Of a stretch of DNA of 33,040 nucleotides, positions 8,569 through 19,399 are shown piece after piece. Numbering within the stretch: position 1 is the first letter of the stretch; each line of letters begins with the position of its first letter. This stretch comes from Reyranella sp. (GTDB lineage: Bacteria > Pseudomonadota > Alphaproteobacteria > Reyranellales > Reyranellaceae). The position numbers were made by a program, and so were the translations under genes. Location: the NCBI GenBank assembly GCA_019745575.1, contig JAIETA010000069.1, positions 1-33,040 of the forward strand, written 5' to 3'. The notes under the pieces are model-generated. The model made no database searches and had not been told where the DNA came from. It saw only the letters and a program-made list of their open reading frames with translations.

Positions 8569-10809
8569 TCAATCCTTGAAGCGTTTGGCCCGTGGCCAAC
8601 CCTTTTCGGGCATGCGGCCCGCCTGGGCCCGCTCGCCGCGCCAGAACTTCAGCTCGCCTGCCTCGATCGTACGGTTCGCCCAGGAAAGCCCGTCGGCGAG
8701 CCTGAACGCCTGCGCGTCGGCCAGGCGGTCGCCCTTCGACTTCTGCAGCAGCACGCCCCGTCCTCGTGCCATCTCGGGAACCTGTTCGATCGGGAAGATC
8801 AGCAGCTTGCGTCCCTGGCTCAGCGCCGCCACCGAGTCGGCTGCCTGCGGTACGATGGAAAACGCGACGGCCGTCTCCTTGTCCGCGAGATTGAGCGCCT
8901 GCTTGCCGTTCTTGGTCTGCGCCACGACGTCGTCTTCGGGCACCACGAAACCCCGGCCGGCATCGGAAGCCACCAGAAAGCGGCGACCGCCTTTCAAGAC
9001 CTCGATCTGCACGATGTCCTGTTCGTTGCCCAGTTCGATCATCAGCCGGATCGGCTCACCGTGGCCGCGAGCGCTGGGCAGCTTGTCGCACGGCAACGTG
9101 TAGAATCGGCCGTTGGTGCCGAACACCAGGATCTTGTCGGTGGACTGGGCGTGCACGGCGAAGCGCGGCCCGTCGCCCTCCTTGAACTTGAGATCGGCCG
9201 CTTGCTTTTCGTCGAGATGGCCCTTGGCGGCGCGAATCCAGCCCTTGTCCGAACAGACGACCGTGATCGGCTCGCGCTCGACAAAATCCTCCACCGCATG
9301 CTCGATCTCGGCGGGAGCGTCGCCGAGCTCGGTGCGGCGGCGGCCCAACGCCGTCTTGCCGCCGAACTTGCGCTTCGTCTCCTGGACCTCGGCGGCAATC
9401 GCCTGCCACTGGAGCTTCTCGTCCTTGAGCAGCGCCTTCAACTCCTTGCGCTCGGCCGAGAGCTTCTTGTGCTCACCCTTGATCTCGAACTCCTCGAGAC
9501 GACGCAGCGCGCGCAGGCGCATGTTGAGGATCGCCTCGGCCTGCGTATCGGTAAGCCCGAAGGCCTTGATCATCTTCGGCTTGGGCTCGTCCTCCTCGCG
9601 GATGATCTTGATCAGCCGGTCGAGGTTTAGATAGGCGATCAGATAACCTTCGAGGATCTCCAGCCGCCGTTCGATCGCTTCCAGCCGGAACGTCGAGCGC
9701 CGCACAAGGACCTCGCGCCGGTGGTCGAGGAAAGCCTGCAGCGCTTCGCGCAGATCCATCACCCGGGGCGTGTTGTCCTTGTCCAGAACGTTGAGGTTCA
9801 AAGGGAAACGGATCTCGAGATCGGTCAGCCTGAAGAGTTGCTCCATCAGCAGCTCGGCCGGCACGTTGCCGGTCCGGGGCTCGAGCACGATGCGCACGTC
9901 GTCGGCCGACTCGTCGCGCACATCCTCCAGGATCGGGAGTTTCTTGGCGTTGATGATCTCGGCGATGCGTTCGATCAGCTTGCCTTTCTGGACCTGGTAG
10001 GGAATCTCCGTCACGACGATGCGGTATTGTCCGCGCGGCAGCTGTTCGACGCTGTAGCGCGCACGCAGCCGGAAGGCGCCGCGCCCGGTTCTGTAGGATT
10101 CGACGATCGAGTCGCGCGGTTCCACCAGCAGACCGCCCGTCGGGAAGTCAGGTCCTTTCACCAGATCGACCAGCGTGTCGATTCGGGCGTTCGGCGTCTT
10201 GATGAGATGGAGCAGTGCGTCGCACAGTTCGCCCGCGTTGTGCGGCGGGATCGAGGTCGCCATGCCGACGGCGATGCCGGCCGCACCGTTGGCCAGCAGG
10301 TTTGGAAAGCCGCCCGGCAGCACCACCGGTTCCTCGGTCGAGCCGTCGTAGTTGGGGCGGAAGTCGACGGCGTTCTCGTCGATGCCGGCGAGCAGCGCCT
10401 CCGCCACCTCGGTCAGACGTGCCTCGGTGTAGCGCATGGCCGCCGGGTTATCGCCATCGATGTTGCCGAAATTGCCCTGGCCCTCGATCAACGGATAACG
10501 GGCGGCGAAATCCTGGGCGAGACGGACCAGCGCGTCATAGATCGACTGGTCGCCGTGCGGGTGATACTGGCCGATCACGTCGCCGACAACACGCGCGCTC
10601 TTCTTGAAGGCGCTGTTGGGATCGAGCCGCAACTGACGCATGGCGTACATCAGACGGCGATGCACGGGCTTCAGGCCGTCGCGGACGTCGGGCAGTGAAC
10701 GCGCCATGATGGTCGACAGCGCGTAGGACAGGTAGCGTTCCTGGAGCGCCTGTCCGAATTGCACGGGCTTTACCGCAGCGAGCGGAACGACGTTGGTGCG
10801 TTTTGCCAT
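8569..10809 (-). CDS. parC: DNA topoisomerase IV subunit A
   Basis: [61 protein letters not shown]; ParC-length C-terminal domain. Confidence 0.93.
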   Translation of the reverse strand: MAKRTNVVPLAAVKPVQFGQALQERYLSYALSTIMARSLPDVRDGLKPVHRRLMYAMRQLRLDPNSAFKKSARVVGDVIGQYHPHGDQSIYDALVRLAQDFAARYPLIEGQGNFGNIDGDNPAAMRYTEARLTEVAEALLAGIDENAVDFRPNYDGSTEEPVVLPGGFPNLLANGAAGIAVGMATSIPPHNAGELCDALLHLIKTPNARIDTLVDLVKGPDFPTGGLLVEPRDSIVESYRTGRGAFRLRARYSVEQLPRGQYRIVVTEIPYQVQKGKLIERIAEIINAKKLPILEDVRDESADDVRIVLEPRTGNVPAELLMEQLFRLTDLEIRFPLNLNVLDKDNTPRVMDLREALQAFLDHRREVLVRRSTFRLEAIERRLEILEGYLIAYLNLDRLIKIIREEDEPKPKMIKAFGLTDTQAEAILNMRLRALRRLEEFEIKGEHKKLSAERKELKALLKDEKLQWQAIAAEVQETKRKFGGKTALGRRRTELGDAPAEIEHAVEDFVEREPITVVCSDKGWIRAAKGHLDEKQAADLKFKEGDGPRFAVHAQSTDKILVFGTNGRFYTLPCDKLPSARGHGEPIRLMIELGNEQDIVQIEVLKGGRRFLVASDAGRGFVVPEDDVVAQTKNGKQALNLADKETAVAFSIVPQAADSVAALSQGRKLLIFPIEQVPEMARGRGVLLQKSKGDRLADAQAFRLADGLSWANRTIEAGELKFWRGERAQAGRMPEKGWPRAKRFKD

Positions 10810-10860
10810 CGACGGGACTGGAGAGGGGCCGGTCGCGATTCGCGCCGCGACCATTGTTGC

Positions 10861-11577
10861 TTAGCGTTGAAGCGTTTCCATAAATCTCGTCCGCGCGGGA
10901 GGCAAGGGCTTGTTGTGAGGCCAAAAGACATGCCGCTCGAGGAAATATCCCGTCAAATCGAGCCCCTGGCGCAGTTCGGCGTCGTCGGAGGGCAACCCGC
11001 CGGTGGACAGAAATGCCGGCAAGGCCAGCAGCTTCTCCTTGTAGGGGCCGGCAGCGGCCCGTGACACCGCCCGGCCGGTCTTGGGCGAAACGTAGGCCAG
11101 ATCCTCCGCTGTGCCGGTCGCTGCACATTTTTCCAGATCGAGACCGTACCCCAGCTCCTGCAGCAGACCGAGCTCCAGCCGGACGTAGATCGCCGGCCAG
11201 CCGGGGTGACCAAGTCCTGCCAGAAAGGCGCGGAAGCCGTCGAACATGGCAGGATGTGGCTCACGCTCGGGCAACGCGGCGTCGACCACGGCGCAGGCGG
11301 CGGAAAGCCCGGCCAGTTCGACGGCGTCGTCGAGCACCCGCGCAGCATTGGGCTCGCGCAGCTCGCCGGCGTAGTTGCCCAGCTGATCGGACAAGCGCGC
11401 GCGCCAGCCCACCTCGACGACGTTGCCCGCCTGCCAGACCGGGCTGGCGCGCCGCGAGCCGCCGCCCGGCACGAAGCCCGCGTGACGTCCGTGGGTACGG
11501 GTCAGGAGTGACACGATGAGGCCGCTTTCGCCGTGGGCGCGTGCCGCCAGCACGATGCCTTCGTCGCTCCAGTCCAT
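10861..11577 (-). CDS. recO: DNA repair protein RecO
   Basis: MDWSDEGIVLAARAHGESGLIVSLLTRTHGRHAGFVPGG; typical position after era. Confidence 0.92.
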   Translation of the reverse strand: MDWSDEGIVLAARAHGESGLIVSLLTRTHGRHAGFVPGGGSRRASPVWQAGNVVEVGWRARLSDQLGNYAGELREPNAARVLDDAVELAGLSAACAVVDAALPEREPHPAMFDGFRAFLAGLGHPGWPAIYVRLELGLLQELGYGLDLEKCAATGTAEDLAYVSPKTGRAVSRAAAGPYKEKLLALPAFLSTGGLPSDDAELRQGLDLTGYFLERHVFWPHNKPLPPARTRFMETLQR

Positions 11578-11625
11578 GACCCGGGTATGCCGCGTTTCGC
11601 AGGCCTGCGCCAGCCGCCGACGACG

Positions 11626-12546
11626 CTAGGGCTCGTAGTCGAGACCGATGGCCCGGTAATGTGCGGGGTTGTCGGCCCAGCGTTCGCTCACCTTGACATG
11701 GAGGAAGAGGTGCACCGGTCGCTCCAGCATCTGACCGAGCTCATGCCGCGCCCGGGCCCCGATCTGCTTGATGCGGGCGCCGCCCTTGCCTAGGAAGATG
11801 GCGCGCTGGCCGTCGCGCTGCACGTGGATCGTCTGCTCGATGCGCACGCTGCCGTCGGCGCGATCCTCCCATTTGTCGGTCTCGACGGCCGCTTCGTAGG
11901 GCAGTTCCTGGTGCAACTGCAGGAACACCTGCTCGCGCGTCACTTCGGCGGCGAGCAGGCGCAAGGGCAGGTCGGCAGCCTGGTCTTCCGGATATAGGAA
12001 CGGCCCGGCCGGCAGCCTGGCCGCCAATGCCGTGAGCACGTCGGCAATGCCATCCTGCTTGAGCGCGCTCACCATGAAGGTGCGTTCGAACGGTACCAGG
12101 GCATTCAAGTCGGACGTCAGCGACAGCAGCGCCTCGCGCGGCACGAGATCGATCTTGTTGAGAATCAGAAACCGCGGCGCCTTCGACTCTTTCAGTCGCT
12201 CGACGATCGCCCGCGTCTCCTGGCCAATACCACGCTCGGCGTCGACGACCAGGGCGACGAGGTCGGCATCCTCCGCCCCCTGCCAGGCCGCTGCCACCAT
12301 GGCGCGCTCGAGCCGGCGCTTGGCGACGCGAAAAATGCCCGGCGTGTCGACCAGGATCACCTGTGCTCGTGCACCACCGGGCAGGTCGGCCATGGCAATG
12401 CCGATCACGCGCATGCGCGTGGTCTGAACCTTGGGCGACACGATGCTGACCTTCGAGCCGACCATGGCGTTGACCAGCGTCGACTTGCCGGCGTTGGGAG
12501 CGCCGACAATCGCCACGAAGCCTGCGTGGGTGGCCGATGCCGTCAT
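11626..12546 (-). CDS. era: GTPase Era
   Basis: GAPNAGKSTLVNAMVG G1, VDTPG G3, NKIDL G4, KH-domain IFLGKGGARIKQIGARAR. Confidence 0.97.
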   Translation of the reverse strand: MTASATHAGFVAIVGAPNAGKSTLVNAMVGSKVSIVSPKVQTTRMRVIGIAMADLPGGARAQVILVDTPGIFRVAKRRLERAMVAAAWQGAEDADLVALVVDAERGIGQETRAIVERLKESKAPRFLILNKIDLVPREALLSLTSDLNALVPFERTFMVSALKQDGIADVLTALAARLPAGPFLYPEDQAADLPLRLLAAEVTREQVFLQLHQELPYEAAVETDKWEDRADGSVRIEQTIHVQRDGQRAIFLGKGGARIKQIGARARHELGQMLERPVHLFLHVKVSERWADNPAHYRAIGLDYEP

Positions 12547-13301
12547 GTCCGGCCCACCCGGTCGAGCAGCGCGATGGCGGCCAGCCGTTCGGCCTCGCGC
12601 TTGCTGCCGCCACGCGCCTGAGCGGGTTCGTGCCCCCGGATGGCAACTTCGACGACGAACAGCGGCGCGTGCGGCGGTCCTTCACGGCCGACCTCGCGAT
12701 AGGCCGGCAGCGGCAGACGCCGTCCCTGAGCCCATTCCTGCAGCGCTGTCTTGGGATCGCGCGGCGCCGCCGCGTGATTGGTGACCAGATCGCCCCACAG
12801 TCGCTCGACGCAGGCTGCGGCGGTCACAAAACCTGCATCGAGGAAAACGGCGCCCAGCAGCGCCTCGAAGGCATCGGCCAGGATGGTCGGCCTCACCGAT
12901 TGGCCTTGCGCGCGCTCGGAGTCGCCCAGCCGGATGAGAGCGCCAAGCCCGATGGCCGTGGCGATATCGACCAGGGTCTCGGCGCGCACCAGAGCGGCAT
13001 GGCGCCGTGCCAGCTCGCCTTCATGTTCGTGCGGAAAGCGTCGCAGCAACAGATCGGCCATGGCGAGCGACAGGACCCGGTCGCCGAGGAATTCCAGCCG
13101 TTCGTTGCCATGCGGGAAGGCCACCTTAAGATCGGATCGGCGATCGAGGGCGCCACGATGGGTGAGCGCCTCGGCGGCCAACTCGGCGCGCTTGAAGACG
13201 TGGCCGATCATTCCAGCCAAGGCCGCCAGCTCGACGTCGGTCGGCTTCAGTGGATCGCCATGAAGAAACGATTGAAGCGGATCGCCTGCGGCCATTTCCA
13301 C
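12543..13301 (-). CDS. rnc: Ribonuclease III
   Basis: NERLEFLGDRVLSLAMADLLL signature; dsRBD with GGSKREAERLAA; overlaps era start (ATGA). Exact start uncertain (13301 or 13295). Confidence 0.95.
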   Translation of the reverse strand: MEMAAGDPLQSFLHGDPLKPTDVELAALAGMIGHVFKRAELAAEALTHRGALDRRSDLKVAFPHGNERLEFLGDRVLSLAMADLLLRRFPHEHEGELARRHAALVRAETLVDIATAIGLGALIRLGDSERAQGQSVRPTILADAFEALLGAVFLDAGFVTAAACVERLWGDLVTNHAAAPRDPKTALQEWAQGRRLPLPAYREVGREGPPHAPLFVVEVAIRGHEPAQARGGSKREAERLAAIALLDRVGRT

Positions 13302-14071
13302 GGCTCCAACCAGCCGGCAACGGCGGGGTCGTGCGAGAAGAAAATGAACTCGGCCCGGCCCACGAGATTTTCCGAAGGCACATACCAGCCAAGCTGATCG
13401 CGATCGCGAGTCGAACCGGAGAAGTCCCGCAGCATCAGCCGTGTGCGGCTGTCCAGGGAATCGTCGCGGTTGTCGCCCATGACGAAGTAGCTGCCGGCAG
13501 GAACAAGGAATTCCGGCGTGTTGTCGGCCGGGCCGCTGTCGTTGTACTCGAGCACCGTGTAGCGGCGGCCGTTGGGCAGTTGCTCACTGTACAGCGTGCC
13601 CTTCTGGTAGTGGCCGTTGGCGCCGCGCACATAGTCGCCGACGCGCAGGCGGGGCACAGCCGTTCCATTGATGTTGAGCACGCCACTTATCATCTGGATG
13701 CGGTCACCCGGCATGCCGACGATGCGCTTGATGTAGTCGGTGCGGTTCGCTCCCTGCCCCTGGTCGCCGGGATACTTGAACACCGCCACATCGCCACGCT
13801 GCGGCGGGCTGTCGAAGACACGGCCCGGGAAGAGCCCCATGGAAAACGGAAAGGAGTGCTTGCTGTAGCCGTAGGAGTACTTCGAGACGAACAGGTAGTC
13901 GCCGACCAGCAGGGTCGGAATCATCGAGCCACTCGGGATGTTGAACGGTTCGATGGCGAAAGTGCGCACGACCAATGCGATCAGCACGGCATAAACCACC
14001 GTGCGGACGGTTTCCCCCCACCCGCCGGCCTTGTCCTGTCCTCGCTTACGACGCTCAGCCACGTCCGTCAT
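13247..14071 (-). CDS. lepB: Signal peptidase I
   Basis: FNIPSGSMIPTLLVGDYLFVSKYSYG (catalytic Ser box), DYIKRIVGMPGDRI, YFVMGDNRDDSLDSR. Confidence 0.96.
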   Translation of the reverse strand: MTDVAERRKRGQDKAGGWGETVRTVVYAVLIALVVRTFAIEPFNIPSGSMIPTLLVGDYLFVSKYSYGYSKHSFPFSMGLFPGRVFDSPPQRGDVAVFKYPGDQGQGANRTDYIKRIVGMPGDRIQMISGVLNINGTAVPRLRVGDYVRGANGHYQKGTLYSEQLPNGRRYTVLEYNDSGPADNTPEFLVPAGSYFVMGDNRDDSLDSRTRLMLRDFSGSTRDRDQLGWYVPSENLVGRAEFIFFSHDPAVAGWLEPWKWPQAIRFNRFFMAIH

Positions 14072-14179
14072 CGCCGTTCCAGTTCAAACGAGCCGCGCCT
14101 ATAGCAGGGCTGGTCGCCGCTGTCTCCCGCTGCGGCACCGGCATGGGAGCCTTGCAAACGGGCGGCACCGGACGGCCGC

Positions 14180-14581
14180 TCATGCTCCGGGCACGGCGGT
14201 GATGATCACGAACGCCTGCGCCAGCGGGTATTCGTCGGTCAGGGTCAGGTCGATTTGCGGCGACAATCCGGCCGGCGTTATTTCCTGCAGCCGGGCCAGC
14301 GCACCGCCCGTGAGAGCCATGGTCGGCTTGCCGCCGCGCTGGTTGACGACGCCCATGTCGCGCCAGAAGACGCCGCGGCGGAAGCCGGTTCCCAGGGCCT
14401 TGGAGCACGCCTCCTTGGCGGCGAACCGCTTGGCGTAGCTCGCGGCCCGCGTGGCCCTGCCTTCCGAGCGCTTCTGTTCAGTCTCGGTGAAAATGCGCAG
14501 GACGAACCGGTCGCCGAAGCGGTCCAGCGACTTTTCGATCCGCCTGATGTCGACCAGATCGTTGCCGATGCCGATGATCAC
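14180..14581 (-). CDS. acpS: Holo-[acyl-carrier-protein] synthase
   Basis: [36 protein letters not shown]..., [19 protein letters not shown] start overlapping pdxJ stop. Confidence 0.94.
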   Translation of the reverse strand: MIIGIGNDLVDIRRIEKSLDRFGDRFVLRIFTETEQKRSEGRATRAASYAKRFAAKEACSKALGTGFRRGVFWRDMGVVNQRGGKPTMALTGGALARLQEITPAGLSPQIDLTLTDEYPLAQAFVIITAVPGA

Positions 14582-15330
14582 CCCGCAGCTCCCGGCGCCC
14601 GGGCGGCGTCCATGATGCGCCGCATCTCGCGGATCGCCGCTTCGAGGCCGACGAAAATGGCCTCGCCGATCAGGAAGTGGCCGATGTTGAGTTCGCGCAC
14701 TTCGGGAATCGCCGCCACCGGCCCGACATCGCCGTAGCTCAGTCCGTGGCCGGCGTGGCACTCCAGGCCGAGCCGCGCGCAGAGCGCCGCCGCCTTCTGC
14801 AGTCGCACCAGCTCCGCCTGCTTGGCCTCGCCGTCGAGCTCGCAGTAGCGGCCGGTGTGCAGTTCGACGACCGGCGCGCCCAGCGCCACGGCCGCTTCGA
14901 GTTGACGCGGATCGGCTTCGATGAACAACGAGACCCGGATACCGGCGTCGCTCAGGCGGGCGACCATCGGCTTCAGATGGTTGTGCTGGCCCGCCACATC
15001 GAGGCCGCCTTCGGTGGTCCGCTCCTCCCGCTTCTCGGGAACGATGCAAGCCGCATGCGGGCGGTGGCGCAGCGCGATGTCGATCATCTCCCCGGTCGCC
15101 GCCATTTCGAAGTTGAGCGGCACCTTGAGGTCGCGCATCAGACCCGCGATGTCCTCGTCGACGATGTGCCGGCGATCTTCGCGCAGATGCGCGGTGATGC
15201 CATCGGCGCCGGCGGCTTCGGCCAGGCGCGCGGCCCGTAACGGATCCGGCAGGTGGCCGCCGCGCGCGTTGCGCACCGTCGCCACGTGATCGATATTCAC
15301 TCCGAGACGCAGGCGGGAATGCGCTGACAT
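14578..15330 (-). CDS. pdxJ: Pyridoxine 5'-phosphate synthase
   Basis: [45 protein letters not shown]. Alternative starts at 15348 (ATG) or 15369 (TTG). Confidence 0.95.
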   Translation of the reverse strand: MSAHSRLRLGVNIDHVATVRNARGGHLPDPLRAARLAEAAGADGITAHLREDRRHIVDEDIAGLMRDLKVPLNFEMAATGEMIDIALRHRPHAACIVPEKREERTTEGGLDVAGQHNHLKPMVARLSDAGIRVSLFIEADPRQLEAAVALGAPVVELHTGRYCELDGEAKQAELVRLQKAAALCARLGLECHAGHGLSYGDVGPVAAIPEVRELNIGHFLIGEAIFVGLEAAIREMRRIMDAARAPGAAG

Positions 15331-15365
15331 ACGCTGCTTTCGCTCCATGGAGATGTCGGAAGCCG

Positions 15366-17555
15366 TCAATTGCGGGCGCGCTCGACGGCGTTGATGGCAG
15401 GCGTCGCGCGCAGCGCGGCGGTGATGTCGGCGAGATGCTTCACGTCCGCCACCTCGACGTCGATCACCATGTCGAAGAAGTCCATGGAGCGATTGACGAT
15501 GCGCAGGTTCGAGATGTTGCCTTCATGCCGGGCGATCACCGTCGACAGGCTGGACAGGCTGCCCGGCTGGTTGGAAACCGTGATCTTCAGCCGGCCGGTG
15601 TAGACGGTCGCCGCGCCCTCTCCGACGGAGTCCCAGCCGACGTCTATCCAGCGCTCCGGTGCTTCCGAGAAGCTCTCCAGCGTGGCGCAGTCGATCGTGT
15701 GGATGGTCACGCCCTTGCCCGTGGTGATGATGCCGACGATGCGGTCTCCGGGCAGCGGGTGGCAGCAACGTGCAAAATGCAGGGCCATACCAGGGATCAG
15801 GCCGCGGATCGCGATCTGCCCGGCTTCCTTGCGCCCCCGCCCGCCCTCGCCGGCCTTGGCGCTCTTGTTGCGCGCGCGCGAGATCGGCACGACGTCGGCG
15901 CCACCGCCCCGCGCGCCGGCGCGCGGCTGCTTGAGCCCCGGGTACACCGCCGTCAGAACCTCGCGCGCGCCGACCAGCCCGGCGCCCACGGCGGCGACCA
16001 GATCGTCGGTAGTCGTCTGCTTGAAATTGGCGCGCACGCCGTCGAGGCCCTTCTCTGTGACCTCGTAGCCCTCCTCATGGAAGGCCTTGTCGAGCAGCGA
16101 CTTGCCGAGCTGGATGTACTGTTCGCGCTGGCGGGTACGGATGAAACGCCGGATGGCCGCCTTGGCCTTGCCGGTGACCACGAACCGCTCCCACGTCGGC
16201 GACGGCGTCTGCGCCTTCGACGTGACGATCTCGACCTGGTCGCCGTTGGCGAGCTGCGTGCGCAGCGGCAGCATGCGGCCGTTGATCTTGGATCCGACGC
16301 AGGTGTCGCCGACCTGGCTGTGAACGGCATAGGCGAAATCGATCGGCGTGGCGCCACGCGGCAGGGCGATCAGCTTGCCCTTGGGCGTGAAGCAGAAGAC
16401 CTGATCCTGGAACATCTCGAGCTTGGTATGCTCGAGGAACTCCTCGGCGTTTGGCGCCTTGTCGAGAATGTCGATGAGACTGCGCAACCAGGCATACTGC
16501 GGCGCATCCGTTGACGGGCCGCCCTGCTTGTAGATCCAGTGGGCGGCGACGCCGCGCTCGGCCTGATCCTGCATTTCGCCGGTGCGGATCTGGATCTCGA
16601 TGCGCTGGCCGAGCGGTCCGATGACTCCAGTGTGCAGCGAACGGTAGCCGTTGGGCTTGGGCACGGAGATGTAGTCCTTGAAGCGCTGCGGCAACACCTG
16701 ATAGCGGCCGTGCAGCAGGCCGAGGGCCTGGTAACACTGCGCGACGTCGTCGACGATGATGCGGAAGGCCATGATGTCGGCCAGCTGCTCGAACGACACG
16801 TTCTTCGTCTGCATTTTGCGCCAGATCGAGTAAGGCATCTTCTCGCGCCCCGACACCTGGGCGGCGAGCCCGCCTTCCTTCAAGGTCTTGATCAGCTCGC
16901 CTTCGATCTGCGGCACCAGCCGCTCGCCGCGCTCGCGCAGATACCCCTGGCGCGCCAGGACCGACGCCCGGCCGTCCGGATTGAGCTCGGCGAACGCCAG
17001 CTCTTCGAGCTCGCGCTTCACCTTCTCCATGCCGATGCGCGAGGCCAGCGGTGCATAGAGGTCCATGGTCTCGCGGGCGATGCGCTTGCGGCGCGCCGGC
17101 TCCTTGATGTGATGCAGGGTCCGCATGTTGTGCAGGCGGTCGGCCAGCTTCACGAGCAGGACGCGGATGTCCGACGACATCGCAAGCACCAGCTTGCGCA
17201 GGTTCTCGGCTTCCTTGGTGCTTTCCGACTGGATCTCCAGCCGCGACAGCTTGGTCACACCATCGACCAGACGGGCGATGTTCTCGCCGAACAGGCCGGA
17301 TATCTCATCGCGCGTCGCGTCGGTGTCCTCGAGCGTATCGTGCAGCAGCCCGGTGACGATCGAGGCAGTATCGAGCCGCATCTCGGCCAATATGCCCGCC
17401 ACCTCGACGGGATGCGAGAAATAGGGGTCGCCCGAGGCCCGGAGCTGGGTGCCGTGCTTTTTCAGCCCGTAAACGTAGGCGCGATTGAGCACGTCCTCGT
17501 CCGCTTCCGGATCGTAGGACTGCACGCGTTCAACGAGCTCGAACTGACGAATCAT
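15366..17555 (-). CDS. Bifunctional (p)ppGpp synthetase/hydrolase (RSH family)
   Basis: HD hydrolase motif ([10 protein letters not shown]), synthetase region ([22 protein letters not shown]), TGS and C-terminal ACT domains. Confidence 0.96.
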   Translation of the reverse strand: MIRQFELVERVQSYDPEADEDVLNRAYVYGLKKHGTQLRASGDPYFSHPVEVAGILAEMRLDTASIVTGLLHDTLEDTDATRDEISGLFGENIARLVDGVTKLSRLEIQSESTKEAENLRKLVLAMSSDIRVLLVKLADRLHNMRTLHHIKEPARRKRIARETMDLYAPLASRIGMEKVKRELEELAFAELNPDGRASVLARQGYLRERGERLVPQIEGELIKTLKEGGLAAQVSGREKMPYSIWRKMQTKNVSFEQLADIMAFRIIVDDVAQCYQALGLLHGRYQVLPQRFKDYISVPKPNGYRSLHTGVIGPLGQRIEIQIRTGEMQDQAERGVAAHWIYKQGGPSTDAPQYAWLRSLIDILDKAPNAEEFLEHTKLEMFQDQVFCFTPKGKLIALPRGATPIDFAYAVHSQVGDTCVGSKINGRMLPLRTQLANGDQVEIVTSKAQTPSPTWERFVVTGKAKAAIRRFIRTRQREQYIQLGKSLLDKAFHEEGYEVTEKGLDGVRANFKQTTTDDLVAAVGAGLVGAREVLTAVYPGLKQPRAGARGGGADVVPISRARNKSAKAGEGGRGRKEAGQIAIRGLIPGMALHFARCCHPLPGDRIVGIITTGKGVTIHTIDCATLESFSEAPERWIDVGWDSVGEGAATVYTGRLKITVSNQPGSLSSLSTVIARHEGNISNLRIVNRSMDFFDMVIDVEVADVKHLADITAALRATPAINAVERARN

Positions 17556-17640
17556 GGCAATTCCGCATTATATGGTGCGGATTGCGTCTACTCCACGACG
17601 ATTGCGCGGCTGCCCGGCCCGGCCGAGCCGCGCCGAACGC

Positions 17641-18003
17641 CTATTCTGCGACGTCGTCTTCCTCGGCCATCGGCAGCGCCTTCGGCTGGGCGGCCTCGGC
17701 ACCGCCCTGCGCCAGGGCCGCGGCCAGCTCCTGCTCGAGTTCGGCCATCTCGTTGACCTCTTCGGGCTTGTCGATGTCGGCGTGCTTCTGCATTCCGGAG
17801 ATCAGCGAGTCCTTGAGGGTCGCCTGGTCCAGCTTGGAGTCGGCGATCTCGCGCAGCGCAACGACGGGATTCTTGTCGCGGTCGCGGTCGAGCGTGATCT
17901 GGGCGCCCGCGGAGATGTCGCGCGCGCGCTGGGCGGCGAACATGACGAGTTCGAAACGGTTGGGGATCTGCGTGATGCAGTCTTCGACGGTAACGCGCGC
18001 CAT
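17641..18003 (-). CDS. rpoZ: DNA-directed RNA polymerase subunit omega
   Basis: MARVTVEDCITQIPNRFELVMFAAQRARDISAGAQ; adjacent to rsh. Confidence 0.95.
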   Translation of the reverse strand: MARVTVEDCITQIPNRFELVMFAAQRARDISAGAQITLDRDRDKNPVVALREIADSKLDQATLKDSLISGMQKHADIDKPEEVNEMAELEQELAAALAQGGAEAAQPKALPMAEEDDVAE

Positions 18004-18086
18004 GGCGACCTCTGATTTCCCGGGAGCGGCGGGTTATACGCGCCCCTCGCCAAAACGCAAGGGTCGGCAGGCCTGTCCCGGGCGGG

Positions 18087-18608
18087 CTATTCGCGCTCTG
18101 TGGCCTGGTCGTCCGGCAGGGCGGCCAGCAGCGCCTGGATCGTCTGGCCGGTCACGGGATGGCGCCAACCCGGGGCAAGATCGGCCAAGGGCCTGAGGAC
18201 GAAGGCGCGGCCGGCCAGCCGGGGGTGGGGCAATGTCGCCGCCCCCGGCGCGCCGGCGGCTATTTCTCCATGAAAATCCAGTAAATCCAGATCGATGATC
18301 CTGGCGGCATTGGCGACCGTCCGGACCCGTCCAAAGGCCCGTTCGACGTCGTGCAGGGTCTGCAGGAGTTCATTGGCTTTCAGGCTGGTTTCGACCTCGG
18401 CCACGGCATTCTGATACCAGGGCTGGTCCGAGGCCGGCACCGGCGCCGTCCGATACCAGGGTGACATCCTCCGAACCCGCACGCCCCTCTGCCCAAGGTC
18501 TCGAAACGCCGCCAACAACGTCGCGCGCGGCGGGCCATGGACCGGGTGGTCGAGATTGCCGCCGGCGCCTATGAAAATGGGTCTACGCTCCACGTTTTCC
18601 ACCAGCAA
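18087..18608 (-). CDS. folK: 2-amino-4-hydroxy-6-hydroxymethyldihydropteridine diphosphokinase
   Basis: PIFIGAGGNLDHP, SPWYRTAPVP, QPWYQNAVAEVET, RIIDLDLLDFHG, LPHPRLAGRAFVLRPLADLAP. Confidence 0.94.
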   Translation of the reverse strand: MLVENVERRPIFIGAGGNLDHPVHGPPRATLLAAFRDLGQRGVRVRRMSPWYRTAPVPASDQPWYQNAVAEVETSLKANELLQTLHDVERAFGRVRTVANAARIIDLDLLDFHGEIAAGAPGAATLPHPRLAGRAFVLRPLADLAPGWRHPVTGQTIQALLAALPDDQATERE

Positions 18609-18747
18609 TAACCTCCAACCCCTTGTGATCTATGAGATAATAGCCTAGACTTCATCCGCGGTCGGAAAAGTGTGGGTTACGTAACTCCTGCCGCTACATA
18701 AATTTTTCGCTCCCTCTGCGTATATTCTTCAAAAAAGGATAACCGCC

Positions 18748-19386
18748 ATGAAAGGCAATTTTTACGAGAACGAGCGCGTCGCGCTCTTCATCGATGGCGC
18801 CAACCTCTACTCGGCCGCCCGGGCTCTGGGCTTCGACATCGACTACCGCCGCCTGCTCAAGGTTTTCCGCGAAAAGGGACGGCTGGTCCGTGCCTACTAC
18901 TACACGGCGCTGGTCGAGGATCAGGAGTATTCGCCGATCCGGCCGCTGATCGATTGGCTGGACTACAACGGCTACACCATGGTGACCAAGCCGACCAAGG
19001 AATTCACCGATGCCATGGGCCGGCGCAAGATCAAAGGCAACATGGACATCGAGCTTGCCATCGACGTCCTCGAGATGGCCGAGCACCTGGACCACGTGAT
19101 CCTGTTTTCCGGCGACGGCGACTTCCGCCGTCTGGTCGAGGCCGTGCAGCGCCGCGGGCTCAGGGTTTCCGTCGTCAGCACCATAAAGTCCTCGCCGCCG
19201 ATGGTGGCCGATGAGCTGCGCCGCCAGGCCGACGACTTCGTCGAGCTCTCCGAGCTGGCGCCGCTGATCGCGCGCAACCCGTCGGAACGCGCGCCGCGCC
19301 CCGCCGTGGCGGCCTCGCTCAACGGCCGCGACGCGGATGGCGAAATGGACGACGCCCCGTCCGAGCAGCTGATGCGGTCGGCCTGA
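18748..19386 (+). CDS. NYN/LabA-like PIN-superfamily protein
   Basis: VALFIDGANLYSAAR, KGNMDIELAIDVLEMA, VILFSGDGDFRRLVEAVQRRGLRVSVVS acidic-site motifs. Confidence 0.92.
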   Translation: MKGNFYENERVALFIDGANLYSAARALGFDIDYRRLLKVFREKGRLVRAYYYTALVEDQEYSPIRPLIDWLDYNGYTMVTKPTKEFTDAMGRRKIKGNMDIELAIDVLEMAEHLDHVILFSGDGDFRRLVEAVQRRGLRVSVVSTIKSSPPMVADELRRQADDFVELSELAPLIARNPSERAPRPAVAASLNGRDADGEMDDAPSEQLMRSA

Positions 19387-19399
19387 CAGCCGCGATCCC

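Noticed and set aside
7748-9103. 451-aa plus-strand ORF
   Set aside because: Antisense to uppP and the 3' part of parC; no recognisable domain and biased shadow composition.
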